Positions 1-6,997 of a stretch of DNA of 33,552 bases are shown one piece after another. The notes under the pieces are model-generated. The model was not told the origin of the DNA. It saw only the letters and a program-made list of their open reading frames with translations, and did no database searches. This stretch comes from an uncultured Lachnospiraceae bacterium (GTDB lineage: Bacteria; Bacillota; Clostridia; Lachnospirales; Lachnospiraceae). The stretch's first letter is position 1. The number at the start of each line of letters is the position of its first letter. A program made the position numbers and the translations under genes. The stretch lies in NCBI GenBank assembly GCA_910580195.1, contig CAJTWA010000048.1, forward strand, positions 1-33,552. Reading direction: 5' to 3'.

Positions 1-4
1 ATGG

Positions 5-26
5 TATAATAGCAACAGCTATTATA
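5..26. other. 9-bp perfect hairpin at window start
   Basis: TATAATAGC (5-13) and GCTATTATA (18-26) form a perfect stem with a 4-nt loop. More inverted repeats follow: ATGGT/ACCAT near 42-54, and ATCAC/GTGAT around 65-77 flanked by ACCATA/TATGGT. The 13-mer ATGGTATAATAGC occurs at 1-13 and again at 79-91, so the serS leader contains a local duplication. Whether the hairpins act as RNA or only reflect the duplicated -10 region is unknown. Confidence 0.4.
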
Positions 27-79
27 CGCGCCGAAGTGCGCATGGTTTTACCATACCATAGTTTATCACGAAGTGATTA

Positions 80-88
80 TGGTATAAT
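80..88 (+). promoter_or_regulatory. Extended -10 promoter of serS
   Basis: TGGTATAAT is a perfect extended -10 element (TGnTATAAT), about 33 nt before the serS ATG. No good -35 box is seen, which fits an extended -10 promoter. The ribosome binding site AGGAGG at 111-116 follows. The short leader leaves no room for a T-box between this promoter and serS; a second TATAAT copy lies at 5-10. Confidence 0.5.
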
Positions 89-120
89 AGCGGAAGATAT
101 GATACTCTCAGGAGGAAATT

Positions 121-1410
121 ATGATTGATTTAAAATTTTTAAGGGAAAACCCAGAAGCAGTAAAACAGAACATCAGAAACAAATTTCAGGACAGCAAGCT
201 CCCATTGGTGGACGAAGTCATCGAGCTGGACGCCAAGGCCAGGAAGACCCAGCAGGAGGCAGATTCCCTCCGGGCTGAGCGCAAGAAACTTTCCAAGCAG
301 ATTGGCGCGCTGATGGGGCAGGGCAAGAAAGAAGAAGCGGAATCTGCCAAGGCGCAGGTAAATGCCGGGGCTGAACGCCTTGCAGAGCTGGAAAAGCTGG
401 AAGGGGAACTGCAGGAAAAAGTAACCAAGATTATGATGGTTATCCCGAATATCATCGACCCTTCCGTGCCAATTGGGAAAGACGACAGTGAAAATGTGGA
501 AGTACAGCGGTATGGGGAGCCGGTAACGCCGGATTTTGAGATCCCTTACCATGCTGAAATTATGGAAAAATTCCATGGGCTGGATCTTGACAGCGCAAGG
601 AAGGTGGCTGGGAACGGCTTCTATTACTTGATGGGGGATATTGCAAGGCTCCATTCCGCCGTGATTTCCTATGCAAGGGACTTTATGATAGGCAGGGGCT
701 TTACCTATTGCGTGCCGCCTTTTATGATCCGCAGCAATGTGGTAACAGGCGTCATGAGTTTTGCAGAAATGGACGCCATGATGTACAAGATTGAAGGGGA
801 AGACTTGTACCTAATCGGGACAAGCGAGCACTCCATGATTGGGAAGTTCATTGACACCATTTTAACGGAAGAGCAGCTTCCCCAGACATTGACAAGCTAT
901 TCCCCTTGTTTCCGTAAGGAAAAAGGCGCCCATGGCATTGAAGAGCGGGGCGTATACCGCATCCACCAGTTTGAGAAGCAGGAAATGATTGTGGTCTGCA
1001 AGCCGGAAGAGTCCCCCATGTGGTTTGAAAAATTGTGGCAGAACACCGTGGACTTATTCCGTTCCTTGGATATCCCAGTGCGGACCTTAGAGTGCTGCTC
1101 CGGTGATTTGGCAGACCTGAAGGTGAAATCCGTGGATGTGGAGGCATGGTCCCCAAGGCAGCAGAAATATTTTGAGGTGGGCAGCTGTTCCAATCTGGGG
1201 GACGCCCAAGCCAGAAGGCTGAAAATCCGGGTAACAGGCAAGGGTGGGAAGTATTTTGCCCATACCTTAAACAACACGGTAGTGGCCCCGCCCCGTATGC
1301 TGATTGCATTTTTGGAAAATAATTTGTGCAAGGACGGGAGCGTGCGGATCCCAGAAGCATTGCGTCCCTATATGGGCGGGCAGGAGAAAATCGTCCCGCC
1401 GGAGAAATAG
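121..1410 (+). CDS. serS: Seryl-tRNA synthetase, divergent clostridial/archaeal-like form
   Basis: Charges tRNA-Ser with serine in the cytoplasm. The 429-aa length is normal for the family. Residues 1 to about 110 are the Lys/Glu-rich antiparallel coiled-coil arm that grips the long variable arm of tRNA-Ser. The rest is the class II catalytic core. Motif 2 reads FRKEKGAHGIEERG then YRIHQFEKQE. The core also has DLKVKSVDVEAW and FEVGSCSNLGDAQARR. Motif 3 reads HTLNNTVVAPPRM instead of the common bacterial LNGS-LA--R form, and the C-terminus has the usual IPEALRPYMGG. The LNNT form recalls archaeal SerRS, so this may be a second SerRS type. The ATG at 121 has AGGAGG 4 nt upstream. Identity as SerRS is secure; whether it is the only copy in the genome is not known. 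Confidence 0.95.
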   Translation: MIDLKFLRENPEAVKQNIRNKFQDSKLPLVDEVIELDAKARKTQQEADSLRAERKKLSKQIGALMGQGKKEEAESAKAQVNAGAERLAELEKLEGELQEKVTKIMMVIPNIIDPSVPIGKDDSENVEVQRYGEPVTPDFEIPYHAEIMEKFHGLDLDSARKVAGNGFYYLMGDIARLHSAVISYARDFMIGRGFTYCVPPFMIRSNVVTGVMSFAEMDAMMYKIEGEDLYLIGTSEHSMIGKFIDTILTEEQLPQTLTSYSPCFRKEKGAHGIEERGVYRIHQFEKQEMIVVCKPEESPMWFEKLWQNTVDLFRSLDIPVRTLECCSGDLADLKVKSVDVEAWSPRQQKYFEVGSCSNLGDAQARRLKIRVTGKGGKYFAHTLNNTVVAPPRMLIAFLENNLCKDGSVRIPEALRPYMGGQEKIVPPEK

Positions 1411-1429
1411 GCCGGTGGCCCATAAGGTT

Positions 1430-1810
1430 ATGAGTGTGGGCACAGCGGATGGCGATACCATCTGCCAAAGCAAAGCTGAGATAGCCGAAATTATAAAACG
1501 AGGCGCGGCTTTGCCGGAAGGTGATGAAATTTGGATAAGCAGCAATGAGGAACGGTATCCCTGCCTGTCCATCCTTATGAAAGGCAGAAATGCCTGTGTC
1601 CACTACTTTGAAAACGATCAAGGCGATGCATGGCAGTCTTGCGGGGATTTTAACGGGGAAGTGACGTTCCTTGCAAGCAGTGAGGAATGGACGGCTCCAG
1701 GAAATGTTATCATACCCTTGGAAAAAGCCATTCACTGCATGGAGGAATTCTGGGAAACATTGGAACGCCCAAAAGGTATCAAGTGGGAAGCATTGTGGGA
1801 GGAAGGCTGA
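1430..1810 (+). CDS. Imm1-like immunity protein (putative)
   Basis: A 126-aa acidic soluble protein starting 19 nt after serS. The open frame extends upstream into serS (to 1304), but MSVGTADGD at 1430 is the first start outside serS; its ribosome binding site (AAGG) is weak. The C-terminal pattern, an EEW followed by IPLEKAI, an aromatic EEFWETL helix and a final P-KGIKWEAL, resembles the Imm1 family of immunity proteins that neutralise polymorphic toxins. No toxin gene is visible nearby, so it would be an orphan. Its stop touches the TTG start of the next gene, suggesting cotranscription. The family call is by eye and could be wrong. Confidence 0.5.
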   Translation: MSVGTADGDTICQSKAEIAEIIKRGAALPEGDEIWISSNEERYPCLSILMKGRNACVHYFENDQGDAWQSCGDFNGEVTFLASSEEWTAPGNVIIPLEKAIHCMEEFWETLERPKGIKWEALWEEG

Positions 1811-2710
1811 TTGGAAACACAGTTCCGGGATGGGAAAAATAAAAAAACGAAAAAGCGGAAGGCAGCAGCCGCAGCATTGCTTGGGGCAGTGGTTTTATTG
1901 GCCCTAGGGCTGGCTGTCTGGGCTTTCCCGCTGCTCCATGCAGCGTTCCTTTTGCGCAGTGCATGGAAGGCCGGCGGGTTCCAATACCGTTTTTCGGTGG
2001 AATTAGAGGGAGAAAACCTTTCCGGGCAGCAAAAGCAGTTCGCCCGCAGCTTGGCATGGCTGTTTGGCGGCAGTGAGCCGTCCGGCCTGTCATGGGAAAT
2101 CGCTGGGCGGGCAGCGGATGGCCGGGCTTACGGCAAGGTTTACTGCAAAGGCAGCAAAATTCCTGTGACGGAACTGTATGCAGCCAAGGATATGGCCCTG
2201 GTAAATGTGGAAATGCCTTACCAGTCCATCCGGGAACAGATATCCAGCCAGCACCCAATGTTAGGGGCTCTCCTGCCGGAATGGGAATATGGCACATTTC
2301 TTTCTTCCGCCCAAGCAGAAGAGTTGTTCCAAGTAGATTTGCAGAAATTATTCCGTGCGGGAGAACTGGCAGAAAGCCATAAGCCGTCTTTCTGGGAAAT
2401 CCTCCGCATCCTTTCCGGGATGGAACGGAAGAAAAACGAAAATGGGGCAAGGCAGTTTGAAGCAGAAGTTGGGGATTACCTTGTTTTACTGGAAATTGAT
2501 AAAGAAGAGGGGACGCCTGTCCTTGGCTTTCAGCTTTCCGACAAGACAGGGCGTGGGCCTGCTGCAAAGTATGCAGGGAAAGTGACATTCCAAGAACCAG
2601 AGAAAATCACCCTCCCAGATGCCACAGTAGATGAGGAAGATATCCAGAAGCTTGGAAAGCTGCTGGATATCCTGAAAGGCTTAGGACGCACATTGGATAA
2701 ATTATTTTAG
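1811..2710 (+). CDS. Membrane-anchored protein of unknown function
   Basis: A 299-aa protein that I do not recognise. It starts at TTG directly after the upstream TGA, with GGGAGGAAGG 5-14 nt upstream. A Lys/Arg-rich cytoplasmic N-terminus (residues 1-20) precedes one hydrophobic helix (about 21-48, AAAAALLGAVVLLALGLAVW). The rest looks extracellular and soluble, with alternating beta-type stretches (FQYRFSVELEGENL; YGKVYCKGSKIPV). It is a single-pass protein facing outward, perhaps of the DUF6583/lipoprotein-like 'reporter' type seen in Clostridia, but no motif decides this. It ends 24 nt from the converging DUF1877 gene. Confidence 0.75.
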   Translation: METQFRDGKNKKTKKRKAAAAALLGAVVLLALGLAVWAFPLLHAAFLLRSAWKAGGFQYRFSVELEGENLSGQQKQFARSLAWLFGGSEPSGLSWEIAGRAADGRAYGKVYCKGSKIPVTELYAAKDMALVNVEMPYQSIREQISSQHPMLGALLPEWEYGTFLSSAQAEELFQVDLQKLFRAGELAESHKPSFWEILRILSGMERKKNENGARQFEAEVGDYLVLLEIDKEEGTPVLGFQLSDKTGRGPAAKYAGKVTFQEPEKITLPDATVDEEDIQKLGKLLDILKGLGRTLDKLF

Positions 2711-2733
2711 GCCATATCCCAAACCATGGGCAG

Positions 2734-3219
2734 CTACGCAATAAAAGTCAGCACATGCTGCCCTTCCTTTGCCGCCTGTTGGTAAAATTCTTTTAAGAAC
2801 AAAAAATATTCCCATACATAAGTAAAGAACTGCTCTTCATCCTCATCATCCATCACAGGATAGATTTCATTTTCAATGAGGTCTTTCATATGGAATCTCT
2901 CCCGGAACCTGTCTTTATCCCAGCCATCTAACGCTTTTGCAATCTGGGATACCTTCTCTTTCTCCACCAACATCGCCGGCCCATATCCTAAATCATCATC
3001 ATTGACAGGGGTTTCGCCGAAAATAAGACTGCCTAGCACATCCCCCTCGTCGCTGTCATATTTATGCCCTGTCACAAGAAAGTGGATGGCGTGCCAAGCC
3101 TTGTCAATATCTAAGAGCTGTTCTTCCATATCATCTTGGAACACAATCCCAGTAGAACCGTTTTTTATTTTTTCCAGCAGCCCGTCGTCTGCCCGGAAGA
3201 AGTAACCAATCATTCCCAT
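2734..3219 (-). CDS. YfbM/DUF1877 family protein
   Basis: A 161-aa acidic cytoplasmic protein. The MGMIGYFFRAD start, the middle IDKAWHAIHFLVTG block, then GEPV-type text (FGETPVNDDDLGYGPAMLV) and the C-terminal YFLFLKEFYQQAAKEGQHVLTFI match the YfbM/DUF1877 family, whose function is unknown. The frame is open 16 residues further upstream (to 3267), but family members start at MGMIG, with AAAGGAAAAGGG about 8 nt before it. It stands alone, convergent with the gene at 1811-2710. Confidence 0.8.
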   Translation of the reverse strand: MGMIGYFFRADDGLLEKIKNGSTGIVFQDDMEEQLLDIDKAWHAIHFLVTGHKYDSDEGDVLGSLIFGETPVNDDDLGYGPAMLVEKEKVSQIAKALDGWDKDRFRERFHMKDLIENEIYPVMDDEDEEQFFTYVWEYFLFLKEFYQQAAKEGQHVLTFIA

Positions 3220-3563
3220 CGTATTTACCCTTTTCCTTTCTGCGTTTGCTGTATCTTTCCGTTCCAATGCTTTATGGGATTAGGATAGCATGTACGGGAG
3301 GCAGGGTCAAGAGGGTTTGGGAATTGCAGTTGATTTTCAGGTTCAGAAATGGTAGTATTCTATCTTATGCACGTTATTTTATACATCCTAATCTCCCATT
3401 TTCTATTGTAAAAATCCCTTATTTGTGCTAATTTATTAACGAACGGTATTCCAAAACGAAACTGTATCACTTTGATAAAATATTTGGCAGGAAGCCTTTC
3501 CATTTTTTGGGACGTCATGTTACTGGAACATTGCAGGGCAGCAGACAGGGAATGGAGGCAGAT
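3220..3563. other. Gene-free stretch upstream of panG
   Basis: About 340 nt with no convincing gene between the divergent DUF1877 and panG starts. The right half is AT-rich (for example TTTGATAAAATATTT around 3471-3485), where the pan operon promoter probably lies. I could not choose -35 and -10 boxes with confidence. Small open frames here lack ribosome binding sites and family resemblance. Confidence 0.4.
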
Positions 3564-4457
3564 ATGCAGATAGGGATTATTGGCGCCGGGAAAGTAGGGA
3601 CTACGCTGGGAAAATATGCGAAGGGCCACGGCGCATGTGTCACCGGCTTTTACAGCAGGACCGAAAGCAGCGGGCAGGAGTCCGCAGAATTTACAGGCAC
3701 AACATATTTTAAGGAATTGGATTCACTGATGGAAGTAAGCGATACCCTTTTTATTACCACCACAGACGCAGAGATTGGGAAGGTATGGGATTGCATTGCA
3801 GGGAAAAATGTGAAAGGGAAAGTCATCTGCCACTTTAGTGGTTCCTTATCAAGTGATATATTTTCAAACTGGGAGGAAACAGGCGCCTACGTCTGTTCCG
3901 TCCATCCGATATACGCGTTCACCGACAAATTCACAGCTTATCAAAACTTAACAGGCGCAGCCTTTGCGGCAGAAGGCTGCCGGACAGCATTGGACAGGAT
4001 GCAGGAATTGTTCCGCCTGCTGCCCAACCGGGTAGTGGAGGTTTCCACAGCGGAAAAAGCGAAATACCATGCAGCCACAAGCATTGCCAGCAACCATGTG
4101 GTTGGCTTAATTTCCATGGCAGTGGGGCTGATGGAAGAAGCCGGGATTCCGGAAGCATCGGCTTATGGATTGTTAAAGCCATTGGTGGAAAACAATGTGA
4201 AAGCTATTTTTGCACAGAAACCTGCAGATACAAGCTGTACCGGGCAAGAAGCAGGATGCCGGGGATGCGCACAGGCGCTGACCGGGCCGATTGAGCGGAA
4301 TGACACGGAAACTGTCAAAGGGCATTTAAGCCATTTAGGCAGGCAGGAGTGGGAAGACGCTTACCGGGCGGTAGGGGCTGTCGTGACGGAACTTGCAGGG
4401 CGCAAGCACCCGGAGCGCAGCTATTCGGAAATGAAAAAAATATTAGGGCGTATGTAA
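3564..4457 (+). CDS. panG: Ketopantoate reductase, PanG type (Rossmann + DUF2520)
   Basis: Predicted to reduce 2-dehydropantoate to D-pantoate with NAD(P)H, the second pantothenate step. The 297-aa protein starts MQIGIIGAGKVGTTLG, a GxGxxG Rossmann fold. VDTLFITTTDAEIGKV-like text and the SHPIYAF region (VCSVHPIYAFTD) follow, then an all-helical DUF2520 half with KYHAATSIASNHVVGL. DUF2520 proteins next to panBC were shown to be a distinct ketopantoate reductase in Francisella, with a complementing homologue from Enterococcus faecalis and others named in Clostridioides difficile. Here no panE is seen in the operon, which supports the same role. The ATG at 3564 has GGAGG 5 nt upstream; an alternative ATG at 3552 has a weaker site. 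Confidence 0.75.
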   Translation: MQIGIIGAGKVGTTLGKYAKGHGACVTGFYSRTESSGQESAEFTGTTYFKELDSLMEVSDTLFITTTDAEIGKVWDCIAGKNVKGKVICHFSGSLSSDIFSNWEETGAYVCSVHPIYAFTDKFTAYQNLTGAAFAAEGCRTALDRMQELFRLLPNRVVEVSTAEKAKYHAATSIASNHVVGLISMAVGLMEEAGIPEASAYGLLKPLVENNVKAIFAQKPADTSCTGQEAGCRGCAQALTGPIERNDTETVKGHLSHLGRQEWEDAYRAVGAVVTELAGRKHPERSYSEMKKILGRM

Positions 4458-4530
4458 AAAACCTTTGGCAGCAGGAGATACCTGCAAAAAGCATTTTGCA
4501 TATGGCCGGAAAGCAAGTGAGGAAGGGACT

Positions 4531-5358
4531 ATGAAGAACACAGTTGTAACAATCCGGGAGGCCAAGGAACGCGGGGAAAAAGTCACCATGCTGACAGCCT
4601 ACGACTATTCCATGGCAAAATTAATTGACGAAGCAGGCATTAATATGATTCTGGTAGGGGATTCCCTTGGCATGGTTATGCTGGGGTACGAAGATACCCT
4701 GTCCGTTACCATGGAGGATATGGTCCACCACACAAGGGCTGTGTCCCGCGGGGCGAAAGACGCTTTGGTTGTGGCGGACATGCCTTTTATGTCATATCAG
4801 GCTTCGGTTTATGACGCAGTATGCAACGCCGGGCGGCTGATGAAGGAAGGCCGCGCCCAAGCGGTAAAATTAGAAGGGGGACGGGAGTTTGCAGAGCATA
4901 TCAGGGCAATTACCAATGCCTCCATCCCAGTGGTTGCCCACCTTGGGCTTACCCCCCAGTCTTTAAATGCCTTTGGAGGCTTTAAGGTGCAGGGGAAATC
5001 AGAAGCGGCCGCAAGAAAGCTTTTGGAGGACGCCCAGATTGTGGAAGAAGCCGGGGCAGTGGCAGTGGTCTTGGAGTGCGTGCCGGCAAAATTGGCAAAA
5101 CTGGTAACAGAAAAGCTCGGGATTCCTACCATCGGAATCGGAGCCGGGGCGGACTGCGACGGGCAGGTGCTGGTATATCAGGATATGCTTTCCATGTTCG
5201 GTGATTTCAAGCCCAAATTTGTCAAACGTTTTGGGGAAGTGGGCGCATTGATGAAAGAGTCTTTCCAGCGTTACAGCGAAGAAGTGAAAGCAGGGACCTT
5301 CCCGGCGGCAGAACACACCTTTAAAATAGATGACGATATTATAGAAAAATTGTACTAG
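4531..5358 (+). CDS. panB: 3-methyl-2-oxobutanoate hydroxymethyltransferase
   Basis: Transfers a hydroxymethyl group from 5,10-methylene-tetrahydrofolate to alpha-ketoisovalerate, giving ketopantoate, the first committed step of pantothenate synthesis. The 275-aa TIM-barrel protein shows MLTAYDYSMAKLIDEAG, VGDSLGMVMLGYEDTL (Mg2+-binding region), VADMPFMSY, AVKLEGG, HLGLTPQS and GIPTIGIGAG, all standard PanB blocks. The frame is open back to 4465, but ATG 4531 (MKNTVVTI) has GTGAGGAAGGG just upstream and fits the family start. It lies 73 nt after panG and 134 nt before the panC start, in one pan-coaBC operon. Confidence 0.97.
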   Translation: MKNTVVTIREAKERGEKVTMLTAYDYSMAKLIDEAGINMILVGDSLGMVMLGYEDTLSVTMEDMVHHTRAVSRGAKDALVVADMPFMSYQASVYDAVCNAGRLMKEGRAQAVKLEGGREFAEHIRAITNASIPVVAHLGLTPQSLNAFGGFKVQGKSEAAARKLLEDAQIVEEAGAVAVVLECVPAKLAKLVTEKLGIPTIGIGAGADCDGQVLVYQDMLSMFGDFKPKFVKRFGEVGALMKESFQRYSEEVKAGTFPAAEHTFKIDDDIIEKLY

Positions 5359-5398
5359 CTTACAAGTGGCAATTTCTTGCGCGGCAGAAAAGAGAAGG

Positions 5399-5449
5399 TA
5401 TGGGGCGGCAGCAGCGTTTCCACAGGGGAAGCGCCTTGCGCTGCCCATA
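5399..5449 (+). other. Imperfect hairpin in the panB-panC gap
   Basis: TATGGG at 5399-5404 can pair with CCCATA at 5444-5449. Inner CAGC/GCTG and GTTTCC/GGGGAAGC segments extend the stem with bulges. There is no U-tract, so this is not a terminator. It may stabilise or process the operon mRNA; that is inference. Confidence 0.3.
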
Positions 5450-5492
5450 GTTTCCCGGTGCGCAGGGAAGAAAGGCAAGAATGGAGGAAGTT

Positions 5493-6344
5493 ATGCAGGT
5501 TGTAACAAGTATCGAAGAATTGCGCTCTATCATCAAATGGTGGCGCGGGGAAGGCCATTCCATTGGCTTGGTGCCCACTATGGGCTATCTCCATGAAGGG
5601 CACAAAAGCCTGATTGTGAAAGCAGTCAGCGAAAATGACAGGGTTGTAGTCAGCGATTTCGTAAACCCGACCCAGTTTGGGGCGAACGAGGACCTATCCA
5701 GTTACCCAAGGGACATGGAAAGGGATGCAGCCGTCTGCGAAGAAGCCGGGGCAGACGTGGTGTTCCATCCGGAGCCGGAGGAAATGTATTTTGAAGATAA
5801 CTGCACCTTTGTGGATATGGACGGCCTGACAAAAGGCCTTTGCGGCAAATCAAGGCCTACCCATTTCCGGGGCGTTTGCACGGTAGTGTCCAAGCTCTTC
5901 CATATCGTGACGCCGGACCGGGCATATTTTGGGCAGAAGGATGCGCAGCAGCTTGCAGTCATCCGGCGGATGGTGCGGGACTTGAATTTCGGCATTTCCA
6001 TTGTAGGGTGCCCCATTGTCCGGGAAGAGGACGGCTTGGCCATGAGCTCCCGGAACACATACTTAAGCCCCAAGGAGCGCAAGGCAGCATTGATCCTCCA
6101 CAAATCCCTGTCAGCCGCAGAGGAGATGGCAAAAGCAGGGGAACGGGACGCCGGGAAATTAATCAGCGCAATTGTAAAAAGCATAAAGACAGAACCCCTT
6201 GCCCGCATTGACTATGTGGAGCTTGTGGACGCTGAAACTTTAGAGCCTGTAGGCAGCATAAAAGCCCCCATTTTGGCGGCAATTGCCGTCTATATTGGAA
6301 AAACAAGGCTGATAGACAATTTCAGCTTTTCCCCAGAAGCGTAA
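5493..6344 (+). CDS. panC: Pantoate--beta-alanine ligase (pantothenate synthetase)
   Basis: Joins D-pantoate and beta-alanine with ATP to make pantothenate. The 283-aa protein has the nucleotidyltransferase signature VPTMGYLHEGHKSLI with its HxGH motif. It also has VSDFVNPTQFGANED, the pantoate/ATP region FRGVCTVVSKLFHIV, FGQKDAQQLAVIRRMVRDL and the KMSKS-like AMSSRNTYLS. Two in-frame ATGs exist: 5481, and 5493 with GGAGGAAG about 5 nt before it. I chose 5493, since MQVVTSIEELR matches the family N-terminus. Its stop codon runs into a 23-nt tandem duplication. Confidence 0.96.
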   Translation: MQVVTSIEELRSIIKWWRGEGHSIGLVPTMGYLHEGHKSLIVKAVSENDRVVVSDFVNPTQFGANEDLSSYPRDMERDAAVCEEAGADVVFHPEPEEMYFEDNCTFVDMDGLTKGLCGKSRPTHFRGVCTVVSKLFHIVTPDRAYFGQKDAQQLAVIRRMVRDLNFGISIVGCPIVREEDGLAMSSRNTYLSPKERKAALILHKSLSAAEEMAKAGERDAGKLISAIVKSIKTEPLARIDYVELVDAETLEPVGSIKAPILAAIAVYIGKTRLIDNFSFSPEA

Positions 6345-6388
6345 CAGGCGCGTAATTGCAAAAGCAACAGGCGCGCAATGGCAAAAAG
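6343..6388 (+). repeat. Tandem 23-nt repeat at the panC stop codon
   Basis: Two adjacent 23-nt units, AACAGGCGCG-TAATTG-CAAAAGC (6343-6365) and AACAGGCGCG-CAATGG-CAAAAAG (6366-6388), differ at a few positions. The first begins within the TAA stop of panC. Downstream, TACGGCAAA (about 6411) and TTTGCCCGTA (about 6443) could form an imperfect stem before panD. Confidence 0.6.
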
Positions 6389-6471
6389 GAAAAAAGAACC
6401 CATACGGCAAAGCTGCAGCGTGAAAATGTTTTTCATGCCTTGTTTGCCCGTAGAAAGGAATGGTAGGAACC

Positions 6472-6858
6472 ATGTATTTGAAAATGCTAAAAGGAAAAAT
6501 CCACCGTGCAGTCGTAAAGCAGGCTGAACTGAATTATGTAGGCAGCATTACCGTAGACCCGGAGCTTATGGCAGCGGCAGGGATTCTGGAATATGAAAAT
6601 GTGCAGATTGTGGACATTGAGAACGGCAGCCGTTTTGAAACCTATACCATCTGCGGGGAACCGGGCAGCGGCATGATTTGCCTGAACGGGGCAGCAGCCC
6701 GGCAGGTGCAGGTTGGCGACCATATCATACTGATGGCCTATGCCCAGATGGCGCCGGAAGAAGCTGCCAATTTCCAGCCGAAAGTGGTATTTGTGGATGG
6801 GGAAAATAAAATTTCCAAAGTTACTTCTTATGAAAAGCATGGGCAGATTCCCATGTAA
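6472..6858 (+). CDS. panD: Aspartate 1-decarboxylase, pyruvoyl precursor
   Basis: Decarboxylates L-aspartate to beta-alanine, which PanC uses. The proenzyme cleaves itself between Gly24 and Ser25 to form a pyruvoyl cofactor. With the start at 6472 (MYLKMLKGKIHRAVV) the YVGS motif falls exactly on G24-S25, the same numbering as E. coli PanD. This decides the start against the upstream in-frame ATG at 6460. Further blocks are ITVDPELMAAAGI, NGSRFETYTI and GMICLNGAAARQVQVGDHIILMAYAQM. The 128-aa length is normal. It is fourth in the pan operon. Confidence 0.97.
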   Translation: MYLKMLKGKIHRAVVKQAELNYVGSITVDPELMAAAGILEYENVQIVDIENGSRFETYTICGEPGSGMICLNGAAARQVQVGDHIILMAYAQMAPEEAANFQPKVVFVDGENKISKVTSYEKHGQIPM

Positions 6859-6961
6859 CCCTTCACTAGGATTTACTGGGACAAGGCAGGGCAATTGGGG
6901 AGCATAGGTAAATTTCCATGTAACCCCAGCCCAAGCCCTGCTGGGAACATGCAGGGCAACT

Positions 6962-6976
6962 TTGGCTAAGAGCCAA
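6962..6976 (+). other. Short hairpin before coaBC ribosome binding site
   Basis: TTGGCT (6962-6967) and AGCCAA (6971-6976) form a perfect 6-bp stem with a 3-nt loop, ending 4 nt before AAAGGAGG (6980-6987). It could tune coaBC translation. Upstream, CAGGGC/GCCCTG and GGGG/CCCC pairs (about 6886-6944) suggest a larger fold. No known riboswitch was recognised. Confidence 0.35.
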
Positions 6977-6997
6977 CCATAAAGGAGGTTCCCCAAT

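Noticed and set aside
1..120. T-box leader for serS
   Set aside because: An extended -10 promoter lies about 33 nt before the ATG, leaving no room, and no T-box TGGN-type core is seen.
848..1735. 295-codon minus-strand open frame over serS and the Imm1-like gene
   Set aside because: Antisense shadow crossing two supported genes; composition atypical of a protein.
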